Shown here piece by piece: positions 33,855 to 41,971 of a stretch of DNA of 64,000 nt (positions are counted from its first letter, which is position 1; every line of letters begins with the position of its first letter). The stretch is from JAKAXG01 sp035702985 (GTDB lineage: Bacteria > Actinomycetota > Acidimicrobiia > Acidimicrobiales > Palsa-688). The notes below the pieces were generated by a model, which ran no database searches, was not told the DNA's origin, and saw nothing but the letters and a program-made list of their open reading frames with translations. Location: NCBI GenBank assembly GCA_035702985.1, contig DASSZD010000161.1, positions 46,487-110,486 on the forward strand. The letters are read 5' to 3'. The translations under genes and the position numbers were made by a program.

Positions 33855-34975
33855 CGGGCCGCCTCCTCCACCCGCTGCCGGGTGAACCGGCCGTAGTTGT
33901 AATAGGCGGCGCACGCCCCCTCGGACGAGACCATGCAGGTGCCGATCGGGGTCTCCGGGGTGCAGGCGGTGCCGAACACCTTGCACTCCCACGGGCGGAT
34001 GACCCCCTTGAGCACCTCCCCGCACTGGCACGCCTTGGGGTCGGCGACCCGTATCCCGGGGAGCGGCCATATGCGCTCGGCGTCGAACGCCGCCCACTCG
34101 GGGCGCAACCGCAGGGCGGACTGGGAGATGAACCCCAGGCCTCTCCACTCGAAGTAGGGGCGCAGCTCCATGGTGTCGGCGATGACCTCCAGCGCCCGGC
34201 GGTTGCCGGCCCACGGCACGACCCGGGCGTACTGGTTCTCCACCTCGGCCCGCCCGTCGGCCAGCTGGCGCATCAGCATGTACACCGACTGGAGCACGTC
34301 GAGGGGCTCGAACCCGGCGCACACCAGAGGCTTGGCGTGGTCCCTTGCGATGAACTCGTAGGGCCGGCAGCCGATGACCGTGGAGACGTGACCCGGGCCG
34401 AGGAACCCGTCGAGGCGCAGGTCGGGCGAGTCCAGGATGGCTTTGATGGCGGGGATGATGGTGACGTGGTTGCAGAACACCGCGAAGTTCTCCACCCCCA
34501 GCTGGCGCGCCCTCAGGAGGGTCATGGCGGTGGAGGGGGCGGTGGTCTCGAAGCCGATGGCCATGAACACCACCCGCCGGTCGGGCAGCTTCTGCGCCAG
34601 CTTCAGGGCGTCGAGGGGTGAGTACACCATGCGGATGTCGGCGCCGGCCGCCTTGGCGTCGAAGAACGAGCCCCGCCCGCCGGGCACGCGCATCATGTCC
34701 CCGAAGGAGGTGAGCACCACGTCGGGCTGCGAGGCGATGTGGATGGCGTCGTCGACCCGGCCCATCGGCATCACGCACACCGGGCAGCCCGGGCCGTGCA
34801 CCAGCTGCACCGTCTCGGGCAGGTAGTCCTCGATGCCGTGCTTGTAGATGGTGTGGGTGTGGCCCCCGCACACCTCCATGAACTTGTAGTGCCGGCCGGG
34901 CTCGCACAGCGACGCGATGCGGGCGGCCAGGCTGCGGGCCTTGTCGGCGTCGCGGAACTCGTCGACGAATCTCAT
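33851..34975 (-). CDS. hypD: hydrogenase formation protein HypD
   Basis: 374 residues. 'FMEVCGGHTHTIYKHG', 'LVHGPGCPVCVMPMGRVD', 'AIGFETTAPSTAMTL', 'FCNHVTIIPA' and the C-terminal cysteine set ('ACQCGEVLKG', 'GTACTPETPIGTCMVSSEGAC') holding the [4Fe-4S] cluster are all typical. HypD with HypC assembles the Fe(CN)2CO unit. ATG start overlaps the HypC stop (ATGA). All catalytic cysteines expected for HypD can be seen. Confidence 0.97.
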   Translation of the reverse strand: MRFVDEFRDADKARSLAARIASLCEPGRHYKFMEVCGGHTHTIYKHGIEDYLPETVQLVHGPGCPVCVMPMGRVDDAIHIASQPDVVLTSFGDMMRVPGGRGSFFDAKAAGADIRMVYSPLDALKLAQKLPDRRVVFMAIGFETTAPSTAMTLLRARQLGVENFAVFCNHVTIIPAIKAILDSPDLRLDGFLGPGHVSTVIGCRPYEFIARDHAKPLVCAGFEPLDVLQSVYMLMRQLADGRAEVENQYARVVPWAGNRRALEVIADTMELRPYFEWRGLGFISQSALRLRPEWAAFDAERIWPLPGIRVADPKACQCGEVLKGVIRPWECKVFGTACTPETPIGTCMVSSEGACAAYYNYGRFTRQRVEEAAR

Positions 34976-35238
34976 GGTGACTCCTGGAGGGCTCGGAGCT
35001 CGTCCTCGTACGCCTGGCCGATCCCCTCGAGGAACTCGAGGGCGGCGCGGGCTTCGCTCTCGTCGATCTTGGACAGGGCGAAACCGACGTGGATGAGGAT
35101 CCAGTCGCCCGGCCCGATCGTCTCGTCGGTGAGCAGCCCCACGTTGATCCGGCGGCGGACGCCGCTCACGTCGACCACCGCCAGGTCGGGCTGGTCGTCG
35201 ACGAGCTCGACGACCGTGCCGGGGATGCCTAGGCACAC
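34972..35238 (-). CDS. hypC: hydrogenase assembly chaperone HypC (canonical)
   Basis: 88 residues beginning MCLGIPGTVVELV, with the essential Cys2 exposed after methionine removal. 'GDWILIHVGFALSKIDESEA' is the conserved second half. The protein hands the Fe(CN)2CO group from HypD to the hydrogenase large subunit. It overlaps hypA upstream by ten bases and hypD downstream by four. A second, non-canonical HypC-like protein is encoded on the opposite strand at 29709-29915, so the two may serve different steps. Confidence 0.95.
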   Translation of the reverse strand: MCLGIPGTVVELVDDQPDLAVVDVSGVRRRINVGLLTDETIGPGDWILIHVGFALSKIDESEARAALEFLEGIGQAYEDELRALQESP

Positions 35239-35471
35239 GGCTCGACCTCGATGGACTCGAGGACCAGCTGGTCGCCGGCGGTGGTCACCAGGTCGACCCG
35301 GGCGCCGGCGGCCACGGTGCCCTCGGCCACCAGGGCGAAGGCCTGGTCGAGGGCGGGCTCGGCCACCCTCAGGTCGTCACCGGCGCGCACCCGCACGGCC
35401 AGGACCCGGCGTCCGGCCGCTCTCCTCTCGACCACCTCGAGCAGGGCCTCGCACAACCCGAGCTCGTGCAC
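35229..35471 (-). CDS. hypA: HypA-like nickel-insertion protein lacking the zinc ribbon
   Basis: 80 residues against about 113 in usual HypA. The N-terminus MHELGLCEALLEVVE has the Ni-binding Met1-His2-Glu3, 'VLAVRVRAGDDLRVAEPALDQAF' matches the central strands, and the C-terminal 'AGDQLVLESIEVEP' matches the family's closing strand (usually GDELxxxSIEVE). What is missing is precisely the zinc ribbon with two CX2C pairs that normally lies between. No frameshift is evident: the frame is intact and flanked by overlapping hyp genes. HypB, the GTPase partner of HypA, is not encoded in the window. Confidence 0.85.
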   Translation of the reverse strand: MHELGLCEALLEVVERRAAGRRVLAVRVRAGDDLRVAEPALDQAFALVAEGTVAAGARVDLVTTAGDQLVLESIEVEPCA

Positions 35472-35473
35472 GG

Positions 35474-35575
35474 CTACATCTGCCGGATCTTGAGATAGCG
35501 CATGACGTCAGGGGCGCTCACGACCGCCCCGGCGACCACGCCGGCCAGCAGGACCAGTTTCACGATGGTGCGCAT
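35474..35575 (-). CDS. 33-residue membrane peptide of hydrogenase loci (DUF6893-like)
   Basis: A 33-residue protein, MRTIVKLVLLAGVVAGAVV then SAPDVMRYLKIRQM: one N-terminal membrane helix (about residues 5-20) followed by a basic amphipathic end. The ATG is preceded by a strong GGAAGGAGA ribosome site and the gene overlaps the end of the protease gene by 16 bases, with hypA 2 nt downstream. I recall small proteins of this type annotated DUF6893 in actinobacterial hydrogenase operons. It could anchor a hydrogenase or maturation factor to the membrane; that is inference. Confidence 0.75.
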   Translation of the reverse strand: MRTIVKLVLLAGVVAGAVVSAPDVMRYLKIRQM

Positions 35576-36042
35576 AGCTCTCCTTCCAGGTCCACGACGA
35601 GGCGACCGACGAGGGTTACGGCGGGGTCCACGCTGGCGGCGACCCGGGGGCTGAGACCGATCCCCTCCTCGAGCGACTCCGGCTGACAGCCGACCACCAG
35701 CGCCCGCTCGACGCCGCCGCCGAGCACGTCGAGCAGCGCCAGCACGGCATCGGGTTGCATGCCGTGGGCGTCCAGGGGGCCGTCCCCGACGTCGGGGTCG
35801 GGCGCCGGCTCGAACACGCACAGCTGCCCCGGCTCGCCCCCGTGGGGCAACGCGTCGATGAGGACGGCGGCGTCGTAGCCCTCCAGCAGCTGGTAGGCGA
35901 GGTGCACGCCGGCGATACCGAAGTCGCCGACGTCGACGCCGGCGGGCAGGGAGGCGGGGTCGATGCGGGCCGCTACCTCGGGGCCGAAACCGTCGTCGCC
36001 GAGGAAGATGTTCCCCACCCCGGCCACCAGTATCCGCGTCAC
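35560..36042 (-). CDS. hupD: hydrogenase maturation protease (HupD/HyaD/HybD family)
   Basis: 160 residues. 'VAGVGNIFLGDDGFGPEVAA' is the signature start with the first nickel-binding acid, 'AAVLIDALPHGGEPG' holds the second Asp and 'LDAHGMQPDAV' the third ligand, His. These proteases sense nickel in the large subunit and cut its C-terminal peptide. The target would be the 20-residue tail after His575 of the large subunit encoded upstream. GTG start overlaps the previous stop. Confidence 0.92.
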   Translation of the reverse strand: MTRILVAGVGNIFLGDDGFGPEVAARIDPASLPAGVDVGDFGIAGVHLAYQLLEGYDAAVLIDALPHGGEPGQLCVFEPAPDPDVGDGPLDAHGMQPDAVLALLDVLGGGVERALVVGCQPESLEEGIGLSPRVAASVDPAVTLVGRLVVDLEGELCAPS

Positions 36043-37232
36043 AGCGCCTCCAGCTCCTCGGGGCGGAAGTAGAAGTAGCGACCGTGGCTCACCATCTCGG
36101 CGGTGAGAGGGTCGTCCTCCAGGCTGACGGCGACGAAGGTGGCGCCGTCGAGGTCGCGGTGGACGGCGTCGACCACGGCGGCCCGGCCGGCGAGGAACAT
36201 GTCCTGGGCGTCGGCACCTCCCGCCGGGTGCAGCCGGACGCGCCGGCCTCTGGATATGGAGGCTCCGTCCACCACCACGGCGTCGGTCTCGGGGGTGGTC
36301 GCCGCCGCCGTCGGGCGCAGCGACCGGACGGCGCCGTGCAGACGTTGCCACACCTCGGCGGGCATGCTCTCCAGCCGGTCCACGATCTGGGCGGCGCGGG
36401 GGTCGGTGGCGCGCGCCTCGGCCTTCTCGGCGTCGGTGAGGGCCAGGGTCCGCAGGCTGAGGATCTCGTCGATCTCGGTGGCGTCGAAGAGGTCCCCGGG
36501 GCTCTCGGGGGCCACCTCGGCGCCGTCGGGAAGGATGATGGGCGAGGCCAGGACCACGGTGGGCCGGTCGCCGCCGCCGAGCAGCACCGGCCACGTCACC
36601 TCCTGGACGCACTCCTCGGCGGCCGGGCGGGCCCACTCGGGCGGGTCGGCCAGGGACAGGAAGGTCCCCGAGGTGAGCCCGATCAGGAGGTGGGTGCCGA
36701 CCAACGAATGACGGACCGCCTCCTCCCGCCCGGCGGCGGGGTCGCACCATTCGGTCGTGTTCTCCACGTCCACCCGGATGCGCATCCCGCCGTAGGGACC
36801 GGGGAGCACCCGGACCGACACGCCGACCCGGCCCGTGACAGGGTGCCGGCGGCGGGGGCCGTCGGCGCCGGGGAAGGCGAAGGCGGTGTGCTGCTCGGAC
36901 TCCACGGCGGCGGCCAGCGGGACGACGGCGTCCACCTGCTGCTCGACCGCCTCGTCCCACGAGTCGCGGCGCGACTCCAGCTGCAGGGCCCGGAGCCGCA
37001 CGTGGACGTCGTCGGCGAGGGGCGCCTCGAGGAGTGTCTCGGTCCGGCAGCGGTACGGGTCGCCGCCGCCGGCCCGGCTCCACGGCCGGGGGGCCAGCAC
37101 CCCGAACTGCCAGCGCAGCCGGTTCTTCTGGGCGGATGCACGGTACGGGTAGAGCAGATAGCCCTCGTAGAGCACGGCGTCGGCCAGCCGCCGGGCGTCG
37201 GCCAGGGCCTCTTCCACGGCGGCGGGGCTCAC
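36039..37232 (-). CDS. conserved hypothetical protein of group 1h hydrogenase loci
   Basis: 397 residues, soluble, no cysteine motif or signal peptide. Opens with 'RRLADAVLYEGYLLYPYRASAQKNRLRWQFGVLAP', then a beta-rich body ('GMRIRVDVENTTEW') with an internal acidic region (residues about 235-275) and a C-terminal 'VVDGASISRGRRVRLHP' barrel-like segment ending 'RYFYFRPEELE'. I recall proteins of this type beside DUF6084 and DUF5947 in actinobacterial hydrogenase operons, but no function. Translation-coupled on both sides by GTGA overlaps, so it is probably made in step with the hydrogenase. Confidence 0.7.
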   Translation of the reverse strand: MSPAAVEEALADARRLADAVLYEGYLLYPYRASAQKNRLRWQFGVLAPRPWSRAGGGDPYRCRTETLLEAPLADDVHVRLRALQLESRRDSWDEAVEQQVDAVVPLAAAVESEQHTAFAFPGADGPRRRHPVTGRVGVSVRVLPGPYGGMRIRVDVENTTEWCDPAAGREEAVRHSLVGTHLLIGLTSGTFLSLADPPEWARPAAEECVQEVTWPVLLGGGDRPTVVLASPIILPDGAEVAPESPGDLFDATEIDEILSLRTLALTDAEKAEARATDPRAAQIVDRLESMPAEVWQRLHGAVRSLRPTAAATTPETDAVVVDGASISRGRRVRLHPAGGADAQDMFLAGRAAVVDAVHRDLDGATFVAVSLEDDPLTAEMVSHGRYFYFRPEELEAL

Positions 37233-37873
37233 CGGGCCACCCCCCGGCCCCCCTGGCGCAGCAGGGTCTCGAAGGCGTCGTCCCAGGTGGGCAGGGCGGC
37301 CCGGGACTTGAAGGCCTGCAGGGCGTCGAGGGTCTCGCGCCGCACCCGCACCCAGGCGGTGTTCGGGAAGTAGAGGTCCATCATCTCGTGCCAGACCGAG
37401 ACCGGCAGGCGGTACTGGGACTCCTTGTGCCAGGGCACCTGCTCGACGCTGAAGCCGGTCTCGCCGTGGACGAACACCGTGCCGCTGAAGAGCAGCAGGA
37501 GCGGTATCTCGCCCTCCTCGAGCGAATGGAAGTACTTGGCGGCGGCCACCTCGAAGTCGTAGGTGCAGGCCACGCCGAGCGCCACGTCGCACTCACCCTG
37601 GAAGCTCGGCACCATCACCGACACCGACGCGAACTGCAACGGTTTCAGCGTCTCGCCCCAGCGGGCCAGCTCCCCGAACAGGTCTAGCAGCCGGTCGGCT
37701 TCCGCCTCGCTGTAGCGACGCCGTTGGGGTTCGATGCGGATCTGGCAGCGAAGGGCGACGGCATGGACGGCCACCCCGGTGGCCTCCGACAGTCGCAACC
37801 GGAACTGCAGGGTGGGGACCGCCGCGTACCGCTCGGGCTGGACGTCGATGCACTCGAAGCGGAGGTCGGCCAC
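37229..37873 (-). CDS. DUF6084-like hydrogenase-locus protein
   Basis: 214 residues. 'LRFECIDVQPERYAAVPTLQF' and the long beta-sandwich-like repeats ('FSGTVFVHGETGFSVEQVPW', 'WHEMMDLYFPNTAWVRV') are as I remember for DUF6084 proteins, which occur almost only with group 1h/5 hydrogenases. The GTG at 37873 is chosen: it begins one base after the upstream stop and gives the usual family N-terminus; a longer form to 37930 would overlap the preceding gene. Function unknown; probably structural or assembly role. Confidence 0.75.
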   Translation of the reverse strand: MADLRFECIDVQPERYAAVPTLQFRLRLSEATGVAVHAVALRCQIRIEPQRRRYSEAEADRLLDLFGELARWGETLKPLQFASVSVMVPSFQGECDVALGVACTYDFEVAAAKYFHSLEEGEIPLLLLFSGTVFVHGETGFSVEQVPWHKESQYRLPVSVWHEMMDLYFPNTAWVRVRRETLDALQAFKSRAALPTWDDAFETLLRQGGRGVAR

Positions 37874-37874
37874 G

Positions 37875-38486
37875 TCACGCCGCCTCGGTGGCGCGCCGGT
37901 CGAGACCGGCGAAGAAGCTGTCGATGGCATCGTGCACCTCCCTGCCGCCGTCGAAGCCGCGCCACAGCGTGCGGACCAGCCCGACCAGCAGGTAGCAGGT
38001 GTCGATCGGCACCACGTAGGAGTCGGAGCGGTCCCGGGTGCGGCGCACGAGGAGGGCCTCGGTGTCGGGGGTGAGGGCGCTGAGCGTCGGGCTGCGGTCC
38101 ACGACGGCCCGCCAGGCGTCGAGAGCCAGGACCGACTCGGTGGCGCCCGCCGGGCTGGGGTAGAAGGCGGCCCAGCGGCCGAGGGTGGAATGGCGGAAGA
38201 AGAACGCCATCCCCACCGGTATCTGCAGGTCCTCCCACTCCGCGTCGGTGAGGGCGGCGTCGGCCGCCGACCGCACCCGGTCGGGGATAAGGCGGTACCG
38301 CCCGGCGCCGGGGTCGCTGAACAGCAGGGCGCATGCCTGGCAGGCGCACAGCAGGTCCCTCCGGTCGAGGTCGACCAGGTGGCGGTGGGCGTCGGGGACC
38401 GTCACCCCGCACAGCTCGCAGCGCTCGACGGGGGTCGGTGCGCCCGTGCGGGGGGCGGCCAGGTAGCGGGCCAGGCCGGAGGTCAC
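37875..38486 (-). CDS. DUF5947-like zinc-ribbon protein
   Basis: 203 residues. Two CX2C pairs, 'CELCGVTV' and 'CACQACALLF', within the first 55 residues form a probable zinc or iron site; 'IPVGMAFFFRHSTLGRWAAFYPSPAG' is a conserved central block. The layout matches what I recall of DUF5947, another marker of actinobacterial high-affinity hydrogenase operons. It could carry electrons (rubredoxin-like) or hold the complex together; the sequence does not decide. The GTG start overlaps the end of the NifU-like gene. Confidence 0.75.
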   Translation of the reverse strand: MTSGLARYLAAPRTGAPTPVERCELCGVTVPDAHRHLVDLDRRDLLCACQACALLFSDPGAGRYRLIPDRVRSAADAALTDAEWEDLQIPVGMAFFFRHSTLGRWAAFYPSPAGATESVLALDAWRAVVDRSPTLSALTPDTEALLVRRTRDRSDSYVVPIDTCYLLVGLVRTLWRGFDGGREVHDAIDSFFAGLDRRATEAA

Positions 38487-39031
38487 GGGACGTCCGTCAG
38501 CTCGCTGGGACAGCGCCGGGCGACAGCCCCGACGGGGATGAACGCCGGCTCGGGGCCGGGCTCGGCCAGGCCGTCGACCACCACCGCGGTGGCCTCGGGG
38601 GCGGCCGCCAGCACCGCCTGCTCGATGACGCCCTGCACGGTCGACGTCGACGACGGGCAGTGGTGGCAGGTGCCTTCCAGCGCCAGGCGGACGGTGCCGT
38701 CGTCGTCCAGGCCGAGCAGCTCTACGCCACCGGCGTGGGCGCCGAGCACGGGGCGGATGGCCTCCAGGGCCCGCTCGATGCGCACCGGTGCCGGGTCCGG
38801 GTGCAGGTCGTGGAGCACCAGCAGGGCGGAGAGCAGCGGGTCGGCAGCCATCCGGGCGACCGGCTCGGCCCCGGCCACCGCCACCACCCGGCTGAGGGCG
38901 GTGCCGTAGAGGTCGAGGAGGAGGCGGACCAGCTCCTCGACCTGTACGGCGGTGGCCGGGTCGGTGCGGAGCTGGTCGAGCAGCTCGTCCACCCGGGCCC
39001 CCACCCGATCGACGTCGCTCCGGCCGGCCAC
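38483..39031 (-). CDS. NifU-domain Fe-S protein of the hydrogenase operon
   Basis: 182 residues. 'LEGTCHHCPSSTSTVQGVIEQAVLAAAP' is the NifU C-terminal domain with its CX2C cluster site (about residue 124). Ahead of it a helical region of about 80 residues has no recognised motif. Such proteins assemble or carry [4Fe-4S] clusters; here it probably serves the hydrogenase small subunit or acts as electron carrier. Starts one base after the large-subunit stop, so it is tightly coupled. Confidence 0.85.
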   Translation of the reverse strand: MAGRSDVDRVGARVDELLDQLRTDPATAVQVEELVRLLLDLYGTALSRVVAVAGAEPVARMAADPLLSALLVLHDLHPDPAPVRIERALEAIRPVLGAHAGGVELLGLDDDGTVRLALEGTCHHCPSSTSTVQGVIEQAVLAAAPEATAVVVDGLAEPGPEPAFIPVGAVARRCPSELTDVP

Positions 39032-39032
39032 G

Positions 39033-40820
39033 CTAGGGGTTGTAGACGGTCGGTGAGTGCAGCCTCTCCACCGTGCGGCCCTTGCCCAGGTACATGTGGA
39101 CCCCGCAAGGCAGGCACGGGTCGAAGCTGCGCACCGCCCGCATGATGTCGATGCCCTTGAACCGGTCGGGCGGGTTCTCCTCGAAGATGGGCGTGTTCTG
39201 CACGGCGTCCTCGTAGGGCCCGGGAGTCCCGAAGGTGTCCCGGACGCTGCCGTTCCACGGGGTGGGCGGGTACGGGTGGTAGTTGGCGATCTTGCCGCCG
39301 CGGATCACCATGTGGTGCGACAGGACCCCCCGGACCGCCTCCGTGAAACCGCAGCTGACGGCCTCGTCGGGCACCTGGAACGACTCCCACGTCTTCGACC
39401 GGCCGGCGCGGACCTCGGCCAGGGCCCGCTCGGCGAAGTACAGGGCGCAGGCGGCGGCGTAGGCCTGGAAGTAGGTGCGGGCCCGGTTGCGCTCGAGGGC
39501 GTTGCTCCACTGGGGGATCTTCCACTCGAAGGTCGCCTCGGGCTTGGTGGCCGTGCGGGGCAGGTTGATCACCACGCTGCTGCCGGTGGCCTTCACGTAG
39601 CCGATGTCCACCAGCCCCGACAGCGCCGTCGACCAGAGGCGGGCGATGGGCCCCCCGCCCGTGTCCAGCGCCAGGTGGTCGGTGCCGTCGAACCAGCGCG
39701 GCGACATGGTCCAGCTGTAGTTCTGGTCGAAGTCCCGCTTCTGGGGTTTCGGGATGGTGTGCTGGTTCCACGGGTGGCGCCGGTCGACCGGGTTGCCGAG
39801 CGGATCCTCGGTCACGAACATCTCGCGGTCCTCCCAGTCCTGGTAGTACGAGCTGCCGAGGAGGATGCGGATCCCGAGGTTGATGTCCACCAGGTCGTTG
39901 GTGACCAGCCGGCCGTCCACGACCACGCCGGGGGTGACGAACATCCTCCGTCCCCAGTCGCTCATGGTCTCGTACCGGAAGTCGCAGTGCTCGGGGTCGT
40001 TCAGCGAGCCCCAGCACCCGAGCAGGATCCGGCGCTGGCCGACCTTCTCGTAGCCGGGCAGCGCCTCGTAGAAGAAGTCGAACAGGTCGTCGTGCATCGG
40101 CACGACCCGCTTCATGAACTCCACGTAGCGCATCAGCCGGCTCAGGTAGTCGGTGAACAGCTGCACCGTGGCGACCGTGCCCACGCCGCCCGGGTAGAGG
40201 GTCGAGGGGTGCACGTGGCGGCCCTCCATCAGGCAGAACATCTCCCTGGTGGACCGGCTGACCTGCAGGGCCTCCCGGTAGAACTCACCTTCGAGCGGGT
40301 TGAGCGACCGCATGATGTCGCCGATGGTGCGATAGCCGTGGTCGGACGCGTGAGCGGCCTCGGTGCGGTTGGCCTGGTCGAGCACCCCCGGGTTGGTCTC
40401 GGCCACCATCCGCTCGCAGTAGTCCACGCCGACGAGGTTCTCCTGGAAGATGTTGTGGTCGAACATGTACTCGGCGGCCTCGCCGAGGTTGATGATCCAC
40501 TCGCCCAGGTGGGGGGGCCTGACGCCGTAGGCCATGTTCTGGTTGTAGACCGAGCAGGTGGCGTGGTTGTCGCCGCAGATGCCGCAGATCCGGCTGGTGA
40601 TGAAGTGGGCGTCGCGGGGGTCCTTGCCCTTCATGAAGATGCTGTAGCCGCGGAACACCGACGAGGTGCTGTGGCACTGCAGCACCTCCTTGGCCGTGAA
40701 GTCGACCGTCGCGTAGATGCCGAGGCTGCCGACGATGCGGGTGATCGGGTCCCATGCCATCTCGACCACACCGGTCTCGGCCCCCCCACTCCTGGTCCGG
40801 CGGGTGCTGGTCTGCGTCAT
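39033..40820 (-). CDS. hhyL: [NiFe]-hydrogenase large subunit, group 1h (high-affinity) type
   Basis: 595 residues. The L1 motif 'RICGICGDNHATCS' places Cys79 and Cys82 at the nickel, and L2 'DPCLPCGVH' gives Cys569 and Cys572, followed by a 20-residue tail after His575 that the HupD-type protease should remove. The overall sequence and C-terminal 'GKGRTVERLHSPTVYNP' match the actinobacterial group 1h (formerly group 5) enzymes, which oxidise hydrogen down to atmospheric levels in oxygen. GGGAGGAGC precedes the ATG; the small subunit gene ends 13 nt upstream. Electron flow presumably goes to the quinone pool. Confidence 0.96.
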   Translation of the reverse strand: MTQTSTRRTRSGGAETGVVEMAWDPITRIVGSLGIYATVDFTAKEVLQCHSTSSVFRGYSIFMKGKDPRDAHFITSRICGICGDNHATCSVYNQNMAYGVRPPHLGEWIINLGEAAEYMFDHNIFQENLVGVDYCERMVAETNPGVLDQANRTEAAHASDHGYRTIGDIMRSLNPLEGEFYREALQVSRSTREMFCLMEGRHVHPSTLYPGGVGTVATVQLFTDYLSRLMRYVEFMKRVVPMHDDLFDFFYEALPGYEKVGQRRILLGCWGSLNDPEHCDFRYETMSDWGRRMFVTPGVVVDGRLVTNDLVDINLGIRILLGSSYYQDWEDREMFVTEDPLGNPVDRRHPWNQHTIPKPQKRDFDQNYSWTMSPRWFDGTDHLALDTGGGPIARLWSTALSGLVDIGYVKATGSSVVINLPRTATKPEATFEWKIPQWSNALERNRARTYFQAYAAACALYFAERALAEVRAGRSKTWESFQVPDEAVSCGFTEAVRGVLSHHMVIRGGKIANYHPYPPTPWNGSVRDTFGTPGPYEDAVQNTPIFEENPPDRFKGIDIMRAVRSFDPCLPCGVHMYLGKGRTVERLHSPTVYNP

Positions 40821-40833
40821 GCTCGCTCCTCCC

Positions 40834-41883
40834 TCACCATTCCGGCCGGTAGCCGGTGCTCAGATTCGAGCCCTTGTGCCTCCACTTGGGCTCCTTGTCG
40901 ACGGTGCTCTCCGTGATGCCCCGCAGTTTGCGGATCAGGGGGCCGTAGAGACCGCCGGTCAGCGCGGTGGACACCTTCGAGCCGGGGGGCTCGTCCATGA
41001 ACGGCATGAATTTGTCCGGGAAGCCCGGCATGGTGCAGGCGATGCAGATGCCGCCGACGTTGGGGCACCCGCCCACCCCGTTGATCCACCCCCGCTTCGG
41101 GACGTTGCAGTGCACCACCGGTCCCCAGCAGCCGATCTTCACGAGGCACTTGGGCGAGCCGTACTCCGTGGCGAAGTCACCTTGCTCGTAGAAGCCGGCC
41201 CGGTCGCAGCCCTCGTGGACGGTCATGCCGAACAGCCACTGAGGCCGCAGCTTGTCGTCGAGGGGGATCATCGGGGCTTGGCCGGTCGCCTGGTAGAGCA
41301 GGTACACGATCGTCTCCGACAGGTTGTCGGGATGTATGGGGCATCCCGGCACGCAGACGATGGGCAGCCCCGCCTTGGACTTCCAGTCCCATCCGAGGTA
41401 GTCGGGTACGCCCATGGCGCCGGTGGGGTTGCCGGCCATGGCGTGGATCCCCCCGTAGGTGGCGCAGGTGCCCACGGCCAGCACCGCCAAGGCCTTCGGG
41501 GCCAGGCGGTCCAGCCATTCGCTGGTCGTGATGGGCTGACCGGTCTCGGGGTTGTTGCCGAACCCGCACCAGTAGCCCTCCGCCTTGATCGCCTCGTTCG
41601 GTATGGACCCCTCGACCACGAGCACGAACGGCTCGAGCTCGCCGCGGTCGGCCTTGTGGAACCAGTCGATGAAGTTGTCAGCGCCCTGCTCGGGCCCGCA
41701 CTCGAAGTCGATGAGCGGCCAGTGCACGGCGATCTTCGGGAGACCCGGGAGGCCCCCCAGGACGATCTCCTCTATCGAGGGCTGCGTGGCCGCCGTCAGG
41801 GCGACGGAGTCACCGTCGCAGCTCAGGCCGGCGTTGATCCACAGCACGTGGACCACGGCCTCGTCCTGCTGGGTGACCGTCAT
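40834..41883 (-). CDS. hhyS: [NiFe]-hydrogenase small subunit, group 1h type
   Basis: 349 residues with no Tat signal peptide, as in group 1h. 'INAGLSCDGDSVAL' supplies Cys22 and Asp25 in the place of the usual proximal CX2C; Asp ligation of the proximal [4Fe-4S] cluster is established for the Ralstonia actinobacterial-type hydrogenase. Further cluster cysteines lie in 'AVGTCATYGG', 'CVPGCPIHP', 'HEGCDR', 'CLVKIGCWGPVVHCN' and 'GGCPNVGGICIACTMPGFPD'. Three starts are possible (GTG 41892, ATG 41889, ATG 41883); the last sits best behind GGGGAG. First gene of the 12-gene minus-strand operon. Confidence 0.96.
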   Translation of the reverse strand: MTVTQQDEAVVHVLWINAGLSCDGDSVALTAATQPSIEEIVLGGLPGLPKIAVHWPLIDFECGPEQGADNFIDWFHKADRGELEPFVLVVEGSIPNEAIKAEGYWCGFGNNPETGQPITTSEWLDRLAPKALAVLAVGTCATYGGIHAMAGNPTGAMGVPDYLGWDWKSKAGLPIVCVPGCPIHPDNLSETIVYLLYQATGQAPMIPLDDKLRPQWLFGMTVHEGCDRAGFYEQGDFATEYGSPKCLVKIGCWGPVVHCNVPKRGWINGVGGCPNVGGICIACTMPGFPDKFMPFMDEPPGSKVSTALTGGLYGPLIRKLRGITESTVDKEPKWRHKGSNLSTGYRPEW

Positions 41884-41929
41884 GGGCATCACCTCCCCGG
41901 GCGGCCGACGGGCGGCCGTCCCGGGGGTT

Positions 41930-41958
41930 GTTCTACCAACCGTCCGGAATGTCCGTAA
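41930..41958 (-). promoter_or_regulatory. candidate hydrogenase operon promoter
   Basis: Reading the minus strand, TTACGG (41958-41953) and TAGAAC (41935-41930) are 17 nt apart and end about 46 nt before the hhyS start. The match to a housekeeping promoter is partial (four of six at -10). It is supported by position: between the start codon and the 21-bp dyad centred at 41982. Confidence 0.3.
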
Positions 41959-41971
41959 GTGCGACGATCAT

